Origin: Nocardia brasiliensis
GTDB lineage: Bacteria > Actinomycetota > Actinomycetes > Mycobacteriales > Mycobacteriaceae
Length of the DNA stretch: 64,000 nt
Direction of reading: 5' to 3'
Assembly: GCF_011801125.1 (NCBI RefSeq)
Contig: NZ_CP046171.1
Location: 124,001 to 188,000 of the forward strand
Under the pieces are notes generated by a model. The model ran no database searches. It was not told the origin of the DNA and saw only the letters and a list, made by a program, of their open reading frames with translations. Position numbers and translations under genes: made by a program. Shown piece by piece: positions 1 to 10,344 of this stretch. Positions within the stretch are counted from its first letter, which is position 1, and the number at the start of each line of letters is the position of its first letter.

Positions 1-336
1 GCGAAGGGCACCAGATAGCCGAGCAGCAGCCACCACGCGATGCGTTTGCGGCTGGCGAGCGCGCCCGCGAGCAGCCCGACGACCAGCGCCCACATCAGGT
101 TCGTGTCCGGTGCGTCGAAGTAGTACTCGTCGATGTAGCGCCGCGGCACCTGCGTGAGGTAGCGCAGCGCGGGCGAAAGGCTCCACAGGAAACACGCGAC
201 CGCGAACACCCCGAGCACGAGACCCGCGATATGCGGAACCTCGGCCAGCCTGCCGTGCCCCCGATGTGGCACGGGTGGGGTCGGTCTATCCGCTGGCGGT
301 TCGATCAGGTGTTGCCGGGCTTGCGTGGTGGTCACT
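1..336 (-). CDS. lysX: LysX N-terminal membrane region, partial
   Basis: The 5' part of a gene running off the left edge; 112 residues are visible. After a Pro-rich lead of about 35 residues come membrane segments and the stretch [18 protein letters not shown] followed by [15 protein letters not shown]. This resembles the FINDYLFNFPDTNFAW...ARKRIAW region of mycobacterial LysX, the bifunctional lysyl-tRNA synthetase/lysyl-phosphatidylglycerol synthase that lysinylates membrane lipid. The GTG at 336 is the first plausible start and lacks a Shine-Dalgarno sequence, so the transcript may be leaderless. The catalytic domains lie outside the window. The family call is from remembered similarity of the membrane region only. 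Confidence 0.65.
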
Positions 337-478
337 GAACCAGTGTGTACGGTGCCGCCGTCCGGGTGCTCGAAGACCTACCGGGCATGTCGGTTATCGG
401 CGCGTCGCATACGCGTGTCCATGCCCCGCACGGGGGCTGGCGTTTACCGATTCCGGGTGCAAGGTAAGGATGTATCTC

Positions 479-697
479 ATGGCAGAACCAGTCGACGTAC
501 CGATCGAGGACGAAGTCATTCGGCTAGGTCAGTTCCTCAAGCTGGCCAATCTGATCGAATCCGGCTCCGAGGCGAAGACCGTGATCGCCTCCGGCCTGGT
601 CCGGGTCAACGACGAGGTGGAACTGCGCCGGGGCCGCCAGCTACAGATCGGCGACGTCGTCGCGCTCGCCGGACACAAGGCCAGAGTGTCGATCTGA
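479..697 (+). CDS. RNA-binding S4 domain protein
   Basis: A 72-residue protein that is almost entirely one S4 RNA-binding fold: LGQFLKLANLIESGSEAK, then G-V-VN-EVE-RRGRQL-GD. Such stand-alone S4 proteins (YaaA/YbcJ-like) bind structured RNA; the target is unknown. I chose ATG 479 because AAGG at 466-469 sits 9 bases upstream; an in-frame ATG at 470 lies too close to that site. The rraA gene converges from the other side with an 7-base gap. Confidence 0.8.
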   Translation: MAEPVDVPIEDEVIRLGQFLKLANLIESGSEAKTVIASGLVRVNDEVELRRGRQLQIGDVVALAGHKARVSI

Positions 698-704
698 GCC
701 GGGC

Positions 705-1193
705 TCAGTCCTCGGCGCGCACCACGACACCGTCGTGGTCGCTGTAGAGCATGTCGCCGGGAACGAAAGTGACACCGCCGAATTCCACGGGGACGTCACG
801 ATCGCCGGTACCGGTCTGCGTGCTCTTGCGCGGGTTGGTGCCGAGCGCCTTCACCCCGATGTCGAGGGTGCGCAGGATGGCCGAGTCGCGCACCGCGCCG
901 TTGACGATCACCCCGGCCCAGCCGTTGTCCACGCCGCGCCCGGCGATGATGTCGCCGACCAGTGCGGTGTGCACGCTCGCACCGCCGTCGACCACCAGCA
1001 CCTTGCCCTGCCCCGGCTCACCGAGGGTCTGCTTGACCAGCAGGTTGTCCTGGAAGCAGCGGATGGTGGTGATCCGGCCCGCGAACGCCGCGCGGCCGCC
1101 GAACTGGATGAACTGCGTGTCGCAGCTGCGGATCTCGGGGCCGATCTCGTCGGCCAGGTCGGCAGTGGCAACAAAGTCCTGTGATTCGGTCAC
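705..1193 (-). CDS. rraA: Ribonuclease E activity regulator RraA
   Basis: A 162-residue RraA/MenG-like protein. Visible family features are the N-terminal [16 protein letters not shown], the IRCFQDN block, [22 protein letters not shown] and [10 protein letters not shown], which form the substrate and metal pocket of the 4-hydroxy-4-methyl-2-oxoglutarate aldolase fold. RraA proteins bind RNase E and inhibit RNA decay; some act as aldolases. The M. tuberculosis counterpart is Rv3853. GTG 1193 gives the family length; the frame stays open to 1232, so the start is not certain. Confidence 0.88.
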   Translation of the reverse strand: MTESQDFVATADLADEIGPEIRSCDTQFIQFGGRAAFAGRITTIRCFQDNLLVKQTLGEPGQGKVLVVDGGASVHTALVGDIIAGRGVDNGWAGVIVNGAVRDSAILRTLDIGVKALGTNPRKSTQTGTGDRDVPVEFGGVTFVPGDMLYSDHDGVVVRAED

Positions 1194-1292
1194 CGGGTTG
1201 ATTTTGCCGTGTCCGCGCCACGGCGTGGCCACGACCCCCTCGGAGTGGCCGGACCCCGCGTCGTGGTTTGCCTGCGGTTCGCGGGCGCCGGC

Positions 1293-1772
1293 TCAGCGCA
1301 CCGGCTGATCCGGGTCGCCCGCGCGGGTGGCGTGGAAGGCGGTGATCTGGGTGATCAGGTTGTGCGTGGTGTGCTGCACCGCGATCTTCACGAACGGCTC
1401 GATGGTCTTGCCGAGCGCGCGTCCGGCCAACCCGCCGGGCACCCGGTATTCGACGATCGCGTCGACGGTGCACAGCGCCTCGTCCTTGGCGTGGAACAGG
1501 AAGGTCGATTCGATCTCGAAGCCCTTGATCGACTTCACCGCGATGACCGCGTTCTCTTCCCAGCGCACCACCTCGATGCGCGATTTCAGCGAGGCGGGCC
1601 CGAGCTTGATGTGCCCGTCGAAGGCCGCGCCTACCCCGACCGTCTGCGCGCCGACCGGGGTGAAGGACTGGATGCCGTGCAGAAAACGCGGCAGGTTCTG
1701 GTAGTCGTTGATGTACGCGAACGCGGATTCCGCCGACGCGGCACAGTCTTCGACGATCTTCACTTCGGTCAT
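1293..1772 (-). CDS. SRPBCC family protein
   Basis: A 159-residue protein with the helix-grip (START/polyketide cyclase) pattern: MTEVKIVEDCAASAESAFAY at the N-terminus, the NLPRFLHGI segment, and a long amphipathic C-terminal helix after GGLAGRALGKTIEPFVK. These proteins bind hydrophobic ligands in a central cavity. The ligand cannot be read from the sequence. It lies on the same strand as rraA but with a 99-base gap, so co-transcription is unclear. Confidence 0.75.
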   Translation of the reverse strand: MTEVKIVEDCAASAESAFAYINDYQNLPRFLHGIQSFTPVGAQTVGVGAAFDGHIKLGPASLKSRIEVVRWEENAVIAVKSIKGFEIESTFLFHAKDEALCTVDAIVEYRVPGGLAGRALGKTIEPFVKIAVQHTTHNLITQITAFHATRAGDPDQPVR

Positions 1773-1820
1773 GCCCGAACAGTAACCGGTTCCGTGCCCG
1801 AACGCCCGGTCAGGACCTGG

Positions 1821-2771
1821 TCAGGCGGTCACCGCGAGGGTGGCGGCGAGCCCGAAGGCCAGCGCCATCACCACGACTTCGAGCACGGCGCGGCGCAGCG
1901 AGGACTCGGCGCTGACCCGGTGCTCGGCGGCGCGCCGGACCCAGCCGCGCCGCCACCACCAGCCCAGCCCGAGCAGACCGAGCAGGACAACGGTTTTCGC
2001 GACCAGGATGCGGCCGTACCCGGTGTCGAACAACGGCGCGAGCCCGCCGAGCTTGATCAGTCCGTTCAGCAGACCGGTCACCGCGACGGTGACGACCAGT
2101 GGCAGCGCGAGCGCCGAATAGCGCGGCAGCGCGAGGGCCCAGGTGCCCCGGGCCCGAACCACCAGCGCGAGCGCGACCAGCAGGCCGAACCAGGCCGCCG
2201 CCGCCAGCGCGTGCACCGCGGCCAGCACCGAACCGAACGCGTGCTGGGACATGTGCCCGGTGATCGGCCGCAGTGCCAGCGTGACCGCCGCGAAGACGAG
2301 CACCAGATCGGGCGCGGCGATCTCGGTGCGCCGGAAGGCCAGCGCCGCGTAACCGGCGATCGCGCCGGCGCCGATCAGGATCGCGATGCCGACCTGGCCG
2401 CCGCTCACCTCGACCAGATAGTCGCCGAACGAGCCCGCGCCGAGCCCGCCGAGCGGCACCCCGAGCACCTCGGCCGCCTCGCACACCAGCACCGCGAACT
2501 CGGCGCCGCACCAGAAACCGGCGAGCACCGCGAGCAGCCGCCACGGCGGCGACAACTTCGCGTGCACCCTGGGCAGCGCGGCGAGCCCGAGCACCGTGGC
2601 GCCCGCGCCGTCGGCGAGCACCCGAGCCACCGCCTGCGTGGTGAAGCCCGCGGGCAGACTCAGCGCCCACGCGAGCAGCACGCCGAGCAGCCCGGCGGGC
2701 ACGATCGACAGCACCGCCCACGGCGCACCCGTGGCGCCCCGTCGCGCACCGCCGATCGTCTTACCGCTCAC
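1821..2771 (-). CDS. copD: Copper resistance D family membrane protein
   Basis: A 316-residue polytopic protein with about eight hydrophobic segments and the CopD-type blocks RPITGHMSQHAFGSVLAAVHALAAAAWFG and FDTGYGRILVAKTVVLLGLL. CopD proteins are inner-membrane partners of CopC in copper uptake or homeostasis. The GTG at 2771 overlaps the copC stop as GTGA, so translation is probably coupled. It is the last gene of the ycnI-copC-copD operon. The conserved His in the fourth and fifth segments fit metal ligands. Confidence 0.85.
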   Translation of the reverse strand: MSGKTIGGARRGATGAPWAVLSIVPAGLLGVLLAWALSLPAGFTTQAVARVLADGAGATVLGLAALPRVHAKLSPPWRLLAVLAGFWCGAEFAVLVCEAAEVLGVPLGGLGAGSFGDYLVEVSGGQVGIAILIGAGAIAGYAALAFRRTEIAAPDLVLVFAAVTLALRPITGHMSQHAFGSVLAAVHALAAAAWFGLLVALALVVRARGTWALALPRYSALALPLVVTVAVTGLLNGLIKLGGLAPLFDTGYGRILVAKTVVLLGLLGLGWWWRRGWVRRAAEHRVSAESSLRRAVLEVVVMALAFGLAATLAVTA

Positions 2772-3310
2772 TGCCGTGGTTTCCGGCTCCTGCCGCCGAA
2801 CAGGGCGAACGCGAGCCCGCCACCGAACAGCACGACGGCGCCTGCGACGAAGACCCACAACGGCACGCCGCCGGAATCCTCATCCTCCGAATTACCGTTC
2901 TTGGCACCGGGTTTGGGGCCGGGCACCCCGTTGCCCGCCTTGCTGAGGGTGAACTGCCGCTTGCCGCTGACCGGATGACCGTCCGCGGAGGTCACCCGGT
3001 AGGCGATGGTGTACACCCCGGCGGGTCCGAGTTCGCCCACCGGCACGCTCACGGTATTGCCCTCGACCGTCGGCTCGCCCCTGGACCAGAGGTTGCCGTC
3101 CGGGCCGACCACGGTCAGCGACGGGTAGTTCGGTTGCAGTGCCTCGTTGAAGGTGATGCTGGCCCGCTCCGGGCCTGCCTCGACCGTCGCGCCGTCCTCG
3201 GGCACGCTGCCGGTCGGCGCGGAATGCGCGGCCGCGATACCCGTTGCGGCCAAGCCGAATCCGAGCAGGAACAAGCCCGCGACGAGCGCGGTGAGCAGCC
3301 GGCGCGTCAC
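2768..3310 (-). CDS. copC: Copper-binding CopC domain protein
   Basis: A 180-residue exported protein: signal peptide ending near IAAAHSAPTG, a CopC beta-sandwich (PEDGATVEAGPERASITFNE, TSADGHPVSGKRQF), a Gly/Pro/Asp linker and a C-terminal membrane anchor (VPLWVFVAGAVVLFGGGLAF) ending in basic residues. The His at the predicted mature N-terminus and the His in DGHPVSG are the usual Cu(II) ligands of CopC. GTG 3310 overlaps the ycnI stop as GTGA, which fixes the start; the longer open frame upstream is a shadow. Confidence 0.88.
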   Translation of the reverse strand: MTRRLLTALVAGLFLLGFGLAATGIAAAHSAPTGSVPEDGATVEAGPERASITFNEALQPNYPSLTVVGPDGNLWSRGEPTVEGNTVSVPVGELGPAGVYTIAYRVTSADGHPVSGKRQFTLSKAGNGVPGPKPGAKNGNSEDEDSGGVPLWVFVAGAVVLFGGGLAFALFGGRSRKPRQ

Positions 3311-3960
3311 GACTGCCGCGCCCGGATCACGTTGCCGAGGCCGAGCGCGACGCCGAGCAGGCCGAGCGCCAGCCCGATACCGCCGAGCCAGCGCGCGGTG
3401 TCGTCGGAGTCGTCGACGGCCCGATCGACGCTCGCGGTGTCCACACTGTGTTCGTCGGTCGCCTTGCCCTTGGCCAGGGTGAGCGCGGGCGCGGGATGCT
3501 CGGGCTCCGCGCCGTCCGCACCCTCGGGCTGATCCCACGCGACCACCTTGCCGTCACTGTAGGTCTGCTTGGTCGGGAAGCTCACGTGCTGCTGCTTCGG
3601 CAGCGGCCCGACCGACACCGCGAACCGCTGGAACTGGCCGGGGCCGACACCCGGGTTGCCCGGATCCGCGGTCCAGGTGATCGCGGTGATCTCCGACTTG
3701 TCGTTCTTCTCGACCTTGGCCGTCCAGCCCGGAATCGGCTCGGTCCGTGCGCTTTTCAGGTTGGGGACCGAGACGGTGAGCGCGGTGGTGCTCGCGGTGT
3801 CGGATTCGGTGGGCACCCGGAAGGTGGCCACCGCGTAACTGCCCTGCTGCGCGCCCGGCGCGTCGACGGTGACATGCGCGGCGGCGCTACCGCAGGCCAG
3901 CAGCGCGAACGTGGCTGCCGCCGCGGCCGTGCCGCAGGCGCGCGAAATCGAACGGTGCAT
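3307..3960 (-). CDS. ycnI: YcnI family copper-associated membrane protein
   Basis: A 217-residue DUF1775 protein. A signal peptide ends at ...CGSAAAHVTVDAPGA; the His of AHVTV is the mature N-terminal residue used for copper binding in YcnI. The beta-sandwich (GSYAVATFRVPTESDT, IPGWTAKV, WTADPG, QRFAVSVGPLP) is followed by an acidic linker and a C-terminal membrane helix. It is the first obvious copper gene of the coupled ycnI-copC-copD set. A fusion of YcnI-, CopC- and CopD-type parts is common in this family's operons. Confidence 0.88.
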   Translation of the reverse strand: MHRSISRACGTAAAAATFALLACGSAAAHVTVDAPGAQQGSYAVATFRVPTESDTASTTALTVSVPNLKSARTEPIPGWTAKVEKNDKSEITAITWTADPGNPGVGPGQFQRFAVSVGPLPKQQHVSFPTKQTYSDGKVVAWDQPEGADGAEPEHPAPALTLAKGKATDEHSVDTASVDRAVDDSDDTARWLGGIGLALGLLGVALGLGNVIRARQS

Positions 3961-3999
3961 GGAAAATCCTTCTGTCCGAGGGGAGATGGTGCTGCGGGG

Positions 4000-4527
4000 T
4001 CAGGCAGGCACCGGCGGCGCGCGCGGGCCGATCGCCCCGTTCGGCGCGCAGTGATAGTGCGGGAGACCAGGATTGGACCATCGCGCCAGGCCGGTGACGC
4101 GCACCGGGCGCGGCCGCGCGAGCACCGCGCGCACCGCACCGGAGACCGCGCCGAACAGCCGCTCGGCCATCGAGATCAACACGGCGCAACCGACCGTGGC
4201 CACCGCGTGCGCGACAAGCATCCACCCGGACGGCAGCACCGGGCCCCGAGCCGCTACCGCGCCCGCGTGCCCGTGACCGACCAAACCCGACAACGCGAGA
4301 TGACTCGCGAGCTGACCGAGCCCGAGCAACGCGAACACCGCGCCCGGCCCCGCCGCGAAAAGCTCAGCCGCACAACCCGCCACCGCGGCCGCCAGCAATA
4401 CCAACGCCGACTCCGCCGAACCGGGCACACCACCGCCCGCGGCACCGTGCGCGGCCACCGCGAGCACCCCGACCAGCACACCGACCAGGCCACCACGGAA
4501 GTGGCCGATCATCGGTGGCGCGGACAT
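4000..4527 (-). CDS. Unknown membrane protein upstream of copper operon
   Basis: A 175-residue protein with four or five hydrophobic segments (GLVGVLVGVLAVAAHGA, ESALVLLAAAVAGCAAEL, AVFALLGLGQLASHLALSG, WMLVAHAVATVGCAVLIS). It contains several His and Cys: GHGHAG after the third helix, and a tail with YHCAPNG. I do not recognise the family. It starts 12 bases after the DUF6474 gene and ends 39 bases before ycnI, so it probably belongs to the copper operon; a role in copper handling is inference from that position and the His residues. Confidence 0.65.
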   Translation of the reverse strand: MSAPPMIGHFRGGLVGVLVGVLAVAAHGAAGGGVPGSAESALVLLAAAVAGCAAELFAAGPGAVFALLGLGQLASHLALSGLVGHGHAGAVAARGPVLPSGWMLVAHAVATVGCAVLISMAERLFGAVSGAVRAVLARPRPVRVTGLARWSNPGLPHYHCAPNGAIGPRAPPVPA

Positions 4528-4539
4528 GACGAACGGAAA

Positions 4540-5184
4540 TCAGCGCACGCCGAGGCGGGCCAGCACGTCGGACTCGACCTGAGAAAGCTCCTCCGAAATC
4601 GAGGCATGCACGGTGCGCCTGCGCGGCGCGGGCATCTGCTCGGCGGTCTGCACGGCGGTCGCCAAACTATCCAGACGAGCCTGCGTCGCGACGACGAACT
4701 TCTGCGTCTCGCCCTTCTCCTTGCCCTCCTGCGCGCCGACCTTGCCAAGCGCCGCTTCGGTATTCGCGATCCGCGCCTGCAACCGGGCGCCATGACCCGC
4801 GAAATCGCCGAGCTGCTCGATCCCGATACCCAGCTGCTGCGCCTTACGGACATCGAGCTGACCGCGTACGAACGTCGCGGCACGGTAAGCCAGCGGCGCC
4901 AGCACCGGGATCAACACCCGAGCCACACCCAGATACTTCCTTACCTGGCTCGCACTGAACAGCTCACGCTCCGCCCGCGCCGCCACCTTCAACGCGGCCT
5001 TCTCCTCCGCCTGCAACGCCGAAATCTGTGCCTTCGCCACCTTGCGCTGGGTACGAGCCTCCGCGCGACGAGCCCGCCGGTCGTTCCTGGCGACCAACTT
5101 GGCCTCCAAACCGGCCTTGTGCTTGAGGGCTTTCGCCTCAGCCCGCCGGCTCGGCCGCCGCTTGCGCTTCGTGAACAACCCCAT
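4540..5184 (-). CDS. DUF6474-like coiled-coil protein
   Basis: A 214-residue, highly charged protein. Residues 1-90 are Lys/Arg/Ala-rich and read as a coiled coil (RAEAKALKHKAGLEAKL, RRARRAEARTQRKVAKAQ); a hydrophobic stretch (YLGVARVLIPVLAPLAYRAA) follows, then a second helical region ending in SISEELSQVESDVLARLG. It fits the actinobacterial DUF6474 type of unknown function. ATG 5184 has GGAGGG 6 bases upstream; an earlier in-frame ATG at 5214 has none. It leads the run of genes into the copper operon. Confidence 0.7.
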   Translation of the reverse strand: MGLFTKRKRRPSRRAEAKALKHKAGLEAKLVARNDRRARRAEARTQRKVAKAQISALQAEEKAALKVAARAERELFSASQVRKYLGVARVLIPVLAPLAYRAATFVRGQLDVRKAQQLGIGIEQLGDFAGHGARLQARIANTEAALGKVGAQEGKEKGETQKFVVATQARLDSLATAVQTAEQMPAPRRRTVHASISEELSQVESDVLARLGVR

Positions 5185-5305
5185 CGAAGGCCCTCCGTCA
5201 TGCTGGTTTGCCATGGCGAAACAGGCCAGGGGAAAGCCCGTCCGCCCATGTCACACGGTTTGGCGTTCACCCTACTGTGTTGGTTGGCCGCGCGGGCGCG
5301 GCGTG

Positions 5306-5400
5306 GTTCGCGGCCCCTTTTGTCTCGTGTCTCAGCGGTCGAGACTTGCGCCTGCGGCGCGTGCGCTTCGACCGCTGAGCCACGAGACGGCCGCGAACCG
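5306..5400. repeat. Long imperfect inverted repeat in gene-free stretch
   Basis: Two nested arm pairs. GGTTCGCGGCC (5306-5316) pairs with 5390-5400, and the arm starting GTCTCGTGTCTCAGCGGTCG (5323-5343) pairs with 5369-5389 with one mismatch; a 6-base CCTTTT bulge separates the pairs on the left side. A partial third copy (TTCGACCGCTGCGGCACGAG) lies at about 5518-5537. No gene is visible between 5185 and 5631; the right part is strikingly G/T-rich on the + strand. Confidence 0.75.
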
Positions 5401-5631
5401 AGTCGCTCGTAAGACTCGCTCCGTGGTGGTTGCGTTGGGTGGGGAGTGGGCGTTTGGGTTTGCGGGGGTTGGTTGTCGCGTGGTGTGTCAACGGGGCTCG
5501 TGATTGCGGCGCCTCGTTTCGACCGCTGCGGCACGAGGTGGTTGTGCGCGGTTGTTCGTGGCTCGGTCGGGGTGGGGGCTCCGAAACGGGGCTGTGCGCA
5601 TGGGGTTCGTGGGATTGTCGGGGGGAGGGAC

Positions 5632-5637
5632 CATACT
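5632..5637 (+). promoter_or_regulatory. Leaderless -10 of nuclease gene
   Basis: CATACT lies 7 bases before GTG 5645, the spacing of actinobacterial leaderless promoters. It is my reason for choosing that start over ATG 5600, which has no Shine-Dalgarno sequence. Confidence 0.45.
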
Positions 5638-5644
5638 GCATTAC

Positions 5645-7332
5645 GTGGATTCGGGCATCGGTGACCGGGAAGGTCGCAAGCACAACGGCGTGGCCGTGGA
5701 ACGGCCGGCCGGTGTGGCGGATGCGCCGACGCCCTTCATCGACGCGCGGGCGTTGATCGGTTGCCGGCATCGGCTGCATCTGGACGCGGCTCATCCCGGG
5801 GCGCTCACCGGGGTCAGTGAGGACCCCGGGGTGCGGCAGCGCCGGGAGGCGGCGACGGCGCATCGGCTGCGGGTGCGGGACGCGTTGATCGCGGCGGATC
5901 CGGACGGCTGGGTGGTGATCGATCCGACGCTGCGGGCGTCCGAGCGGGCCGCGGCGACGATGCGGGCGTGCGCGGCGGGGGTGCGCCACATCTGGGGTGG
6001 ACTGCTCCCGCAGGAACCGGAGACGGGCAGGCGGGGCGGCTCGGAGATCCTGCTGCGCGACACCGAGCGCGGCGGCTACATCCCGGTGATCGTGGTGAAC
6101 CACAAGGTGACCGACCCGCGCCAACCCGAGCCCGCCGACTTCCACCCGACCACCTCGGACCCGTATCACTGGGATCCGCAACCGGATCGGCACCGCAAGC
6201 TGCGTCAGCAGCCGCGCGACCAGCAGCGGCTCGCCCACCTCTACCGGATGTTGCAGCGGCACGGCCTGGCCAGCCCCGCCCTGGTCGGCGGTGTGATCGG
6301 CTACCACTTCGACCGCATCCTGGTGCACGACCTCGGCCCCATCCTGGCCGACTACGACCAGCGCTATGCCGACCGGGTGGCGGTGGTCCGCGGCGAGCTG
6401 CCGACGGTGCCGTCCAAGGTGCCCGAGTGCAGGCAGTGCCCGTGGTGGACGCGCAGCATCGAGGGTCCGAGCTGCGAGGGCTGGCTGATCGAGCACCGCG
6501 ATGTCAGCCTGGTCGCCCCGGGTTCGCGCGCCGAGGTGCTGCGCAGGCACGACGTGCACACCATCGACGACCTGGCGAGCTGGACCGGCGAGGACCCGGA
6601 GGACTGGCAGCACGGCCCGTTCGACGAGGCGGTGGTCACCGCCCGCGCCTGGATCGCTGGTGCGCCGCTGGTGCGCCGGGTGCCCTCGGTGCGGGTGCAG
6701 CGGGCCGACGTCGAGGTCGACGTGGACCTGGAGAGCTTCCAGGAGTACGGCGCGTACCTGTGGGGCACGCTGCTCGACGGGGTGTACCGCCCGTTCGTCA
6801 CCTGGGATCCGCTGCCCACCGAGGACGAGGGGCGCTCCTTCGGCGAGTTCTGGACCTGGCTGATGGCGGTGCGCGCCGAGACCAGGGCACACGGGAAAAC
6901 CTTTGCCGCCTACTGCTATTCGCGCACGGCCGAGGACAAGTGGCTCTACGAGTCGGCGCGCCGCTTCGCCGGCAGGCCCGGTGTGCCGACGGTGGATCAG
7001 GTGCGCGCGTTCGTGGACGGCCCGGAATGGGTGGACATGTTCCAGGCCGTGTCCGACCAGTTCATCTGTCCGAACGGCAAGGGGCTCAAGAAGATCGCGC
7101 CGGTTGCCGGGTTTGCCTGGCGCGACGCCGAGGCGGGCGGCGAGGCGTCGATGAGCTGGTACCGGCTGGCCGTCGGTTACGAGGGCGAGCCGGAGATGTC
7201 GCAGCGCACCCGTTTGCTGGAGTACAACGAGGACGACGTGCGCGCCACCCAGGTGCTGCGGGATTGGATGTCGGACCGGGCCGACCTGGAGGTTCCTGGC
7301 CTAGAGGATTTCGGGCGACGTACTATCGCGAC

Positions 7333-7336
<4 letters not shown>
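5645..7336 (+). CDS. TM0106 family RecB-like putative nuclease
   Basis: A 563-residue protein. The N-terminal half has a RecB-like PD-(D/E)XK layout, with IPVIVVNHKVTD carrying a likely catalytic Lys and a Cys cluster, CRQCPWWTRSIEGPSC, that could bind an Fe-S cluster as in AddB/Cas4 nucleases. The C-terminal half is an RNase H-like exonuclease (YprB type): DVDLES supplies the first acidic pair and YNEDDVRATQVLRDW the closing D-x(3)-D motif. Its stop overlaps the htpG start as GTGA. Function in DNA or RNA processing is inferred from family. The first residues are uncertain. Confidence 0.75.
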
Positions 7337-9321
<1,985 letters not shown>

Positions 9322-9335
9322 GTTCGGCGCACGGT

Positions 9336-9377
9336 CGAAGGCCACTCGATCCGCGGATCGGGTGGCCTTCGTTGTTT
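9336..9377 (+). terminator. Intrinsic terminator after htpG
   Basis: An 18-base stem (CGAAGGCCACTCGATCCG against CGGATCGGGTGGCCTTCG, one mismatch) with almost no loop is followed by TTGTTT. It starts 14 bases after the htpG stop. Confidence 0.8.
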
Positions 9378-9464
9378 GCTTCGCGCACAGCGATTTTCGC
9401 CGGAGTTGCCGCTGCGGCGCGCCCCGGGGCGGTTAAATTTGGACATTGGAAAGGATCGCCAGCC

Positions 9465-10283
9465 ATGTCCGGAAACCCCCTCGCCGTCGCCGAGCCGTGG
9501 GACCTCGTCGCCGACGATTACGCGGAATTCGCCCCCGCGATCATGCAGTCGTTCTCCGATCGGGCCATCGAATTCGCCTCGCTGACACCGTCTTCGCAGG
9601 TGATCGACGTCGCGGCGGGCACGGGACTGCTGAGTCTGCGTGCCGCGCGGCAGGTGGCGCAGGTGCAGGCGATCGACTTCTCCGAGGCGATGCTGGCGCG
9701 GCTGCGAGCCGCGGCGCGCGCCGTCGGCCTGACGAACATCCAGACGCGAGTGGGCGACGGGCAGGACCTGCCGTACGAGAGCGACCGGTTCGACGCGGGG
9801 TTCTCCATGTTCGGGTTGATGTTCTTTCCGGAGCGGGCCAAGGGTTTCGGCGAGCTGTTCCGGGTGTTACGTCCCGGCGGCACCGCGGTGGTGTCCAGTT
9901 GGGCGCCGGTGGTCGAATCACCGTTGATGCGCATGATGTTCGGCGCGTTCGCGGCCGCCGACCCGAGCGTGCAGGAGCCCCAGCCGAACTATCTCAGCCT
10001 GGAGAACCCGGAGGTCTTCGAAACCGAGATGCGCCGCGCCGGCTTCGAAGCCGTGTCCATTCAACGGCATTCGACCACGCTGGCCTGCGCCGACGCCGAT
10101 CAGCTCTGGGAGACCATGGTGCGCGGCAGCGCACCGCTGGTGCTCCTGCGGCGCGACCTCGGTGAGCGGGTGTGGGCCGAGCGGGTCACGCTGATGAAGT
10201 CCTACCTGGCCGCCAATTACCGGCCGAACCAACCGTTGTCGACCACGGCGTTCCTCGGCATCGGGCACAAGCCCGCGGCCTGA
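9465..10283 (+). CDS. Class I SAM-dependent methyltransferase
   Basis: A 272-residue UbiE/Coq5-like methyltransferase. Motif I is VIDVAAGTGLLSLRAA, the acidic end of strand 2 is AIDFSEAM, motif II-like GDGQDLPYESDRFDAGFSMF and motif III LRPGGTAVVSSW. The substrate is not evident. ATG 9465 has AAGGA 10 bases upstream. It stands alone between two terminators, converging with the 3-hydroxyacyl-CoA dehydrogenase gene. Confidence 0.85.
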   Translation: MSGNPLAVAEPWDLVADDYAEFAPAIMQSFSDRAIEFASLTPSSQVIDVAAGTGLLSLRAARQVAQVQAIDFSEAMLARLRAAARAVGLTNIQTRVGDGQDLPYESDRFDAGFSMFGLMFFPERAKGFGELFRVLRPGGTAVVSSWAPVVESPLMRMMFGAFAAADPSVQEPQPNYLSLENPEVFETEMRRAGFEAVSIQRHSTTLACADADQLWETMVRGSAPLVLLRRDLGERVWAERVTLMKSYLAANYRPNQPLSTTAFLGIGHKPAA

Positions 10284-10289
10284 AAACGC

Positions 10290-10325
10290 GAAGCCGCCGC
10301 CGACCCGATCGGTCGGCAGCGGCTT
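10290..10325. terminator. Bidirectional terminator hairpin
   Basis: AAGCCGCCGCCGACC pairs with GGTCGGCAGCGGCTT around a 5-base loop, between two convergent genes. Read on the minus strand it is followed by CGCGTTTTC. Confidence 0.65.
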
Positions 10326-10344
10326 ACGTGCCTGCGTGCTGCGG

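Noticed and set aside
1209..2978. Long + strand ORF opposite copD and the SRPBCC gene
   Set aside because: Its composition is that of a GC-rich antisense shadow (Arg/Gln/His-rich, no motif), while the minus strand encodes recognisable families.
5968..7332. Upstream extension of the htpG frame to 5968
   Set aside because: It overlaps the nuclease gene completely and reads as Arg/Ala-rich shadow. HtpG begins at GTG 7333 as usual for the family.
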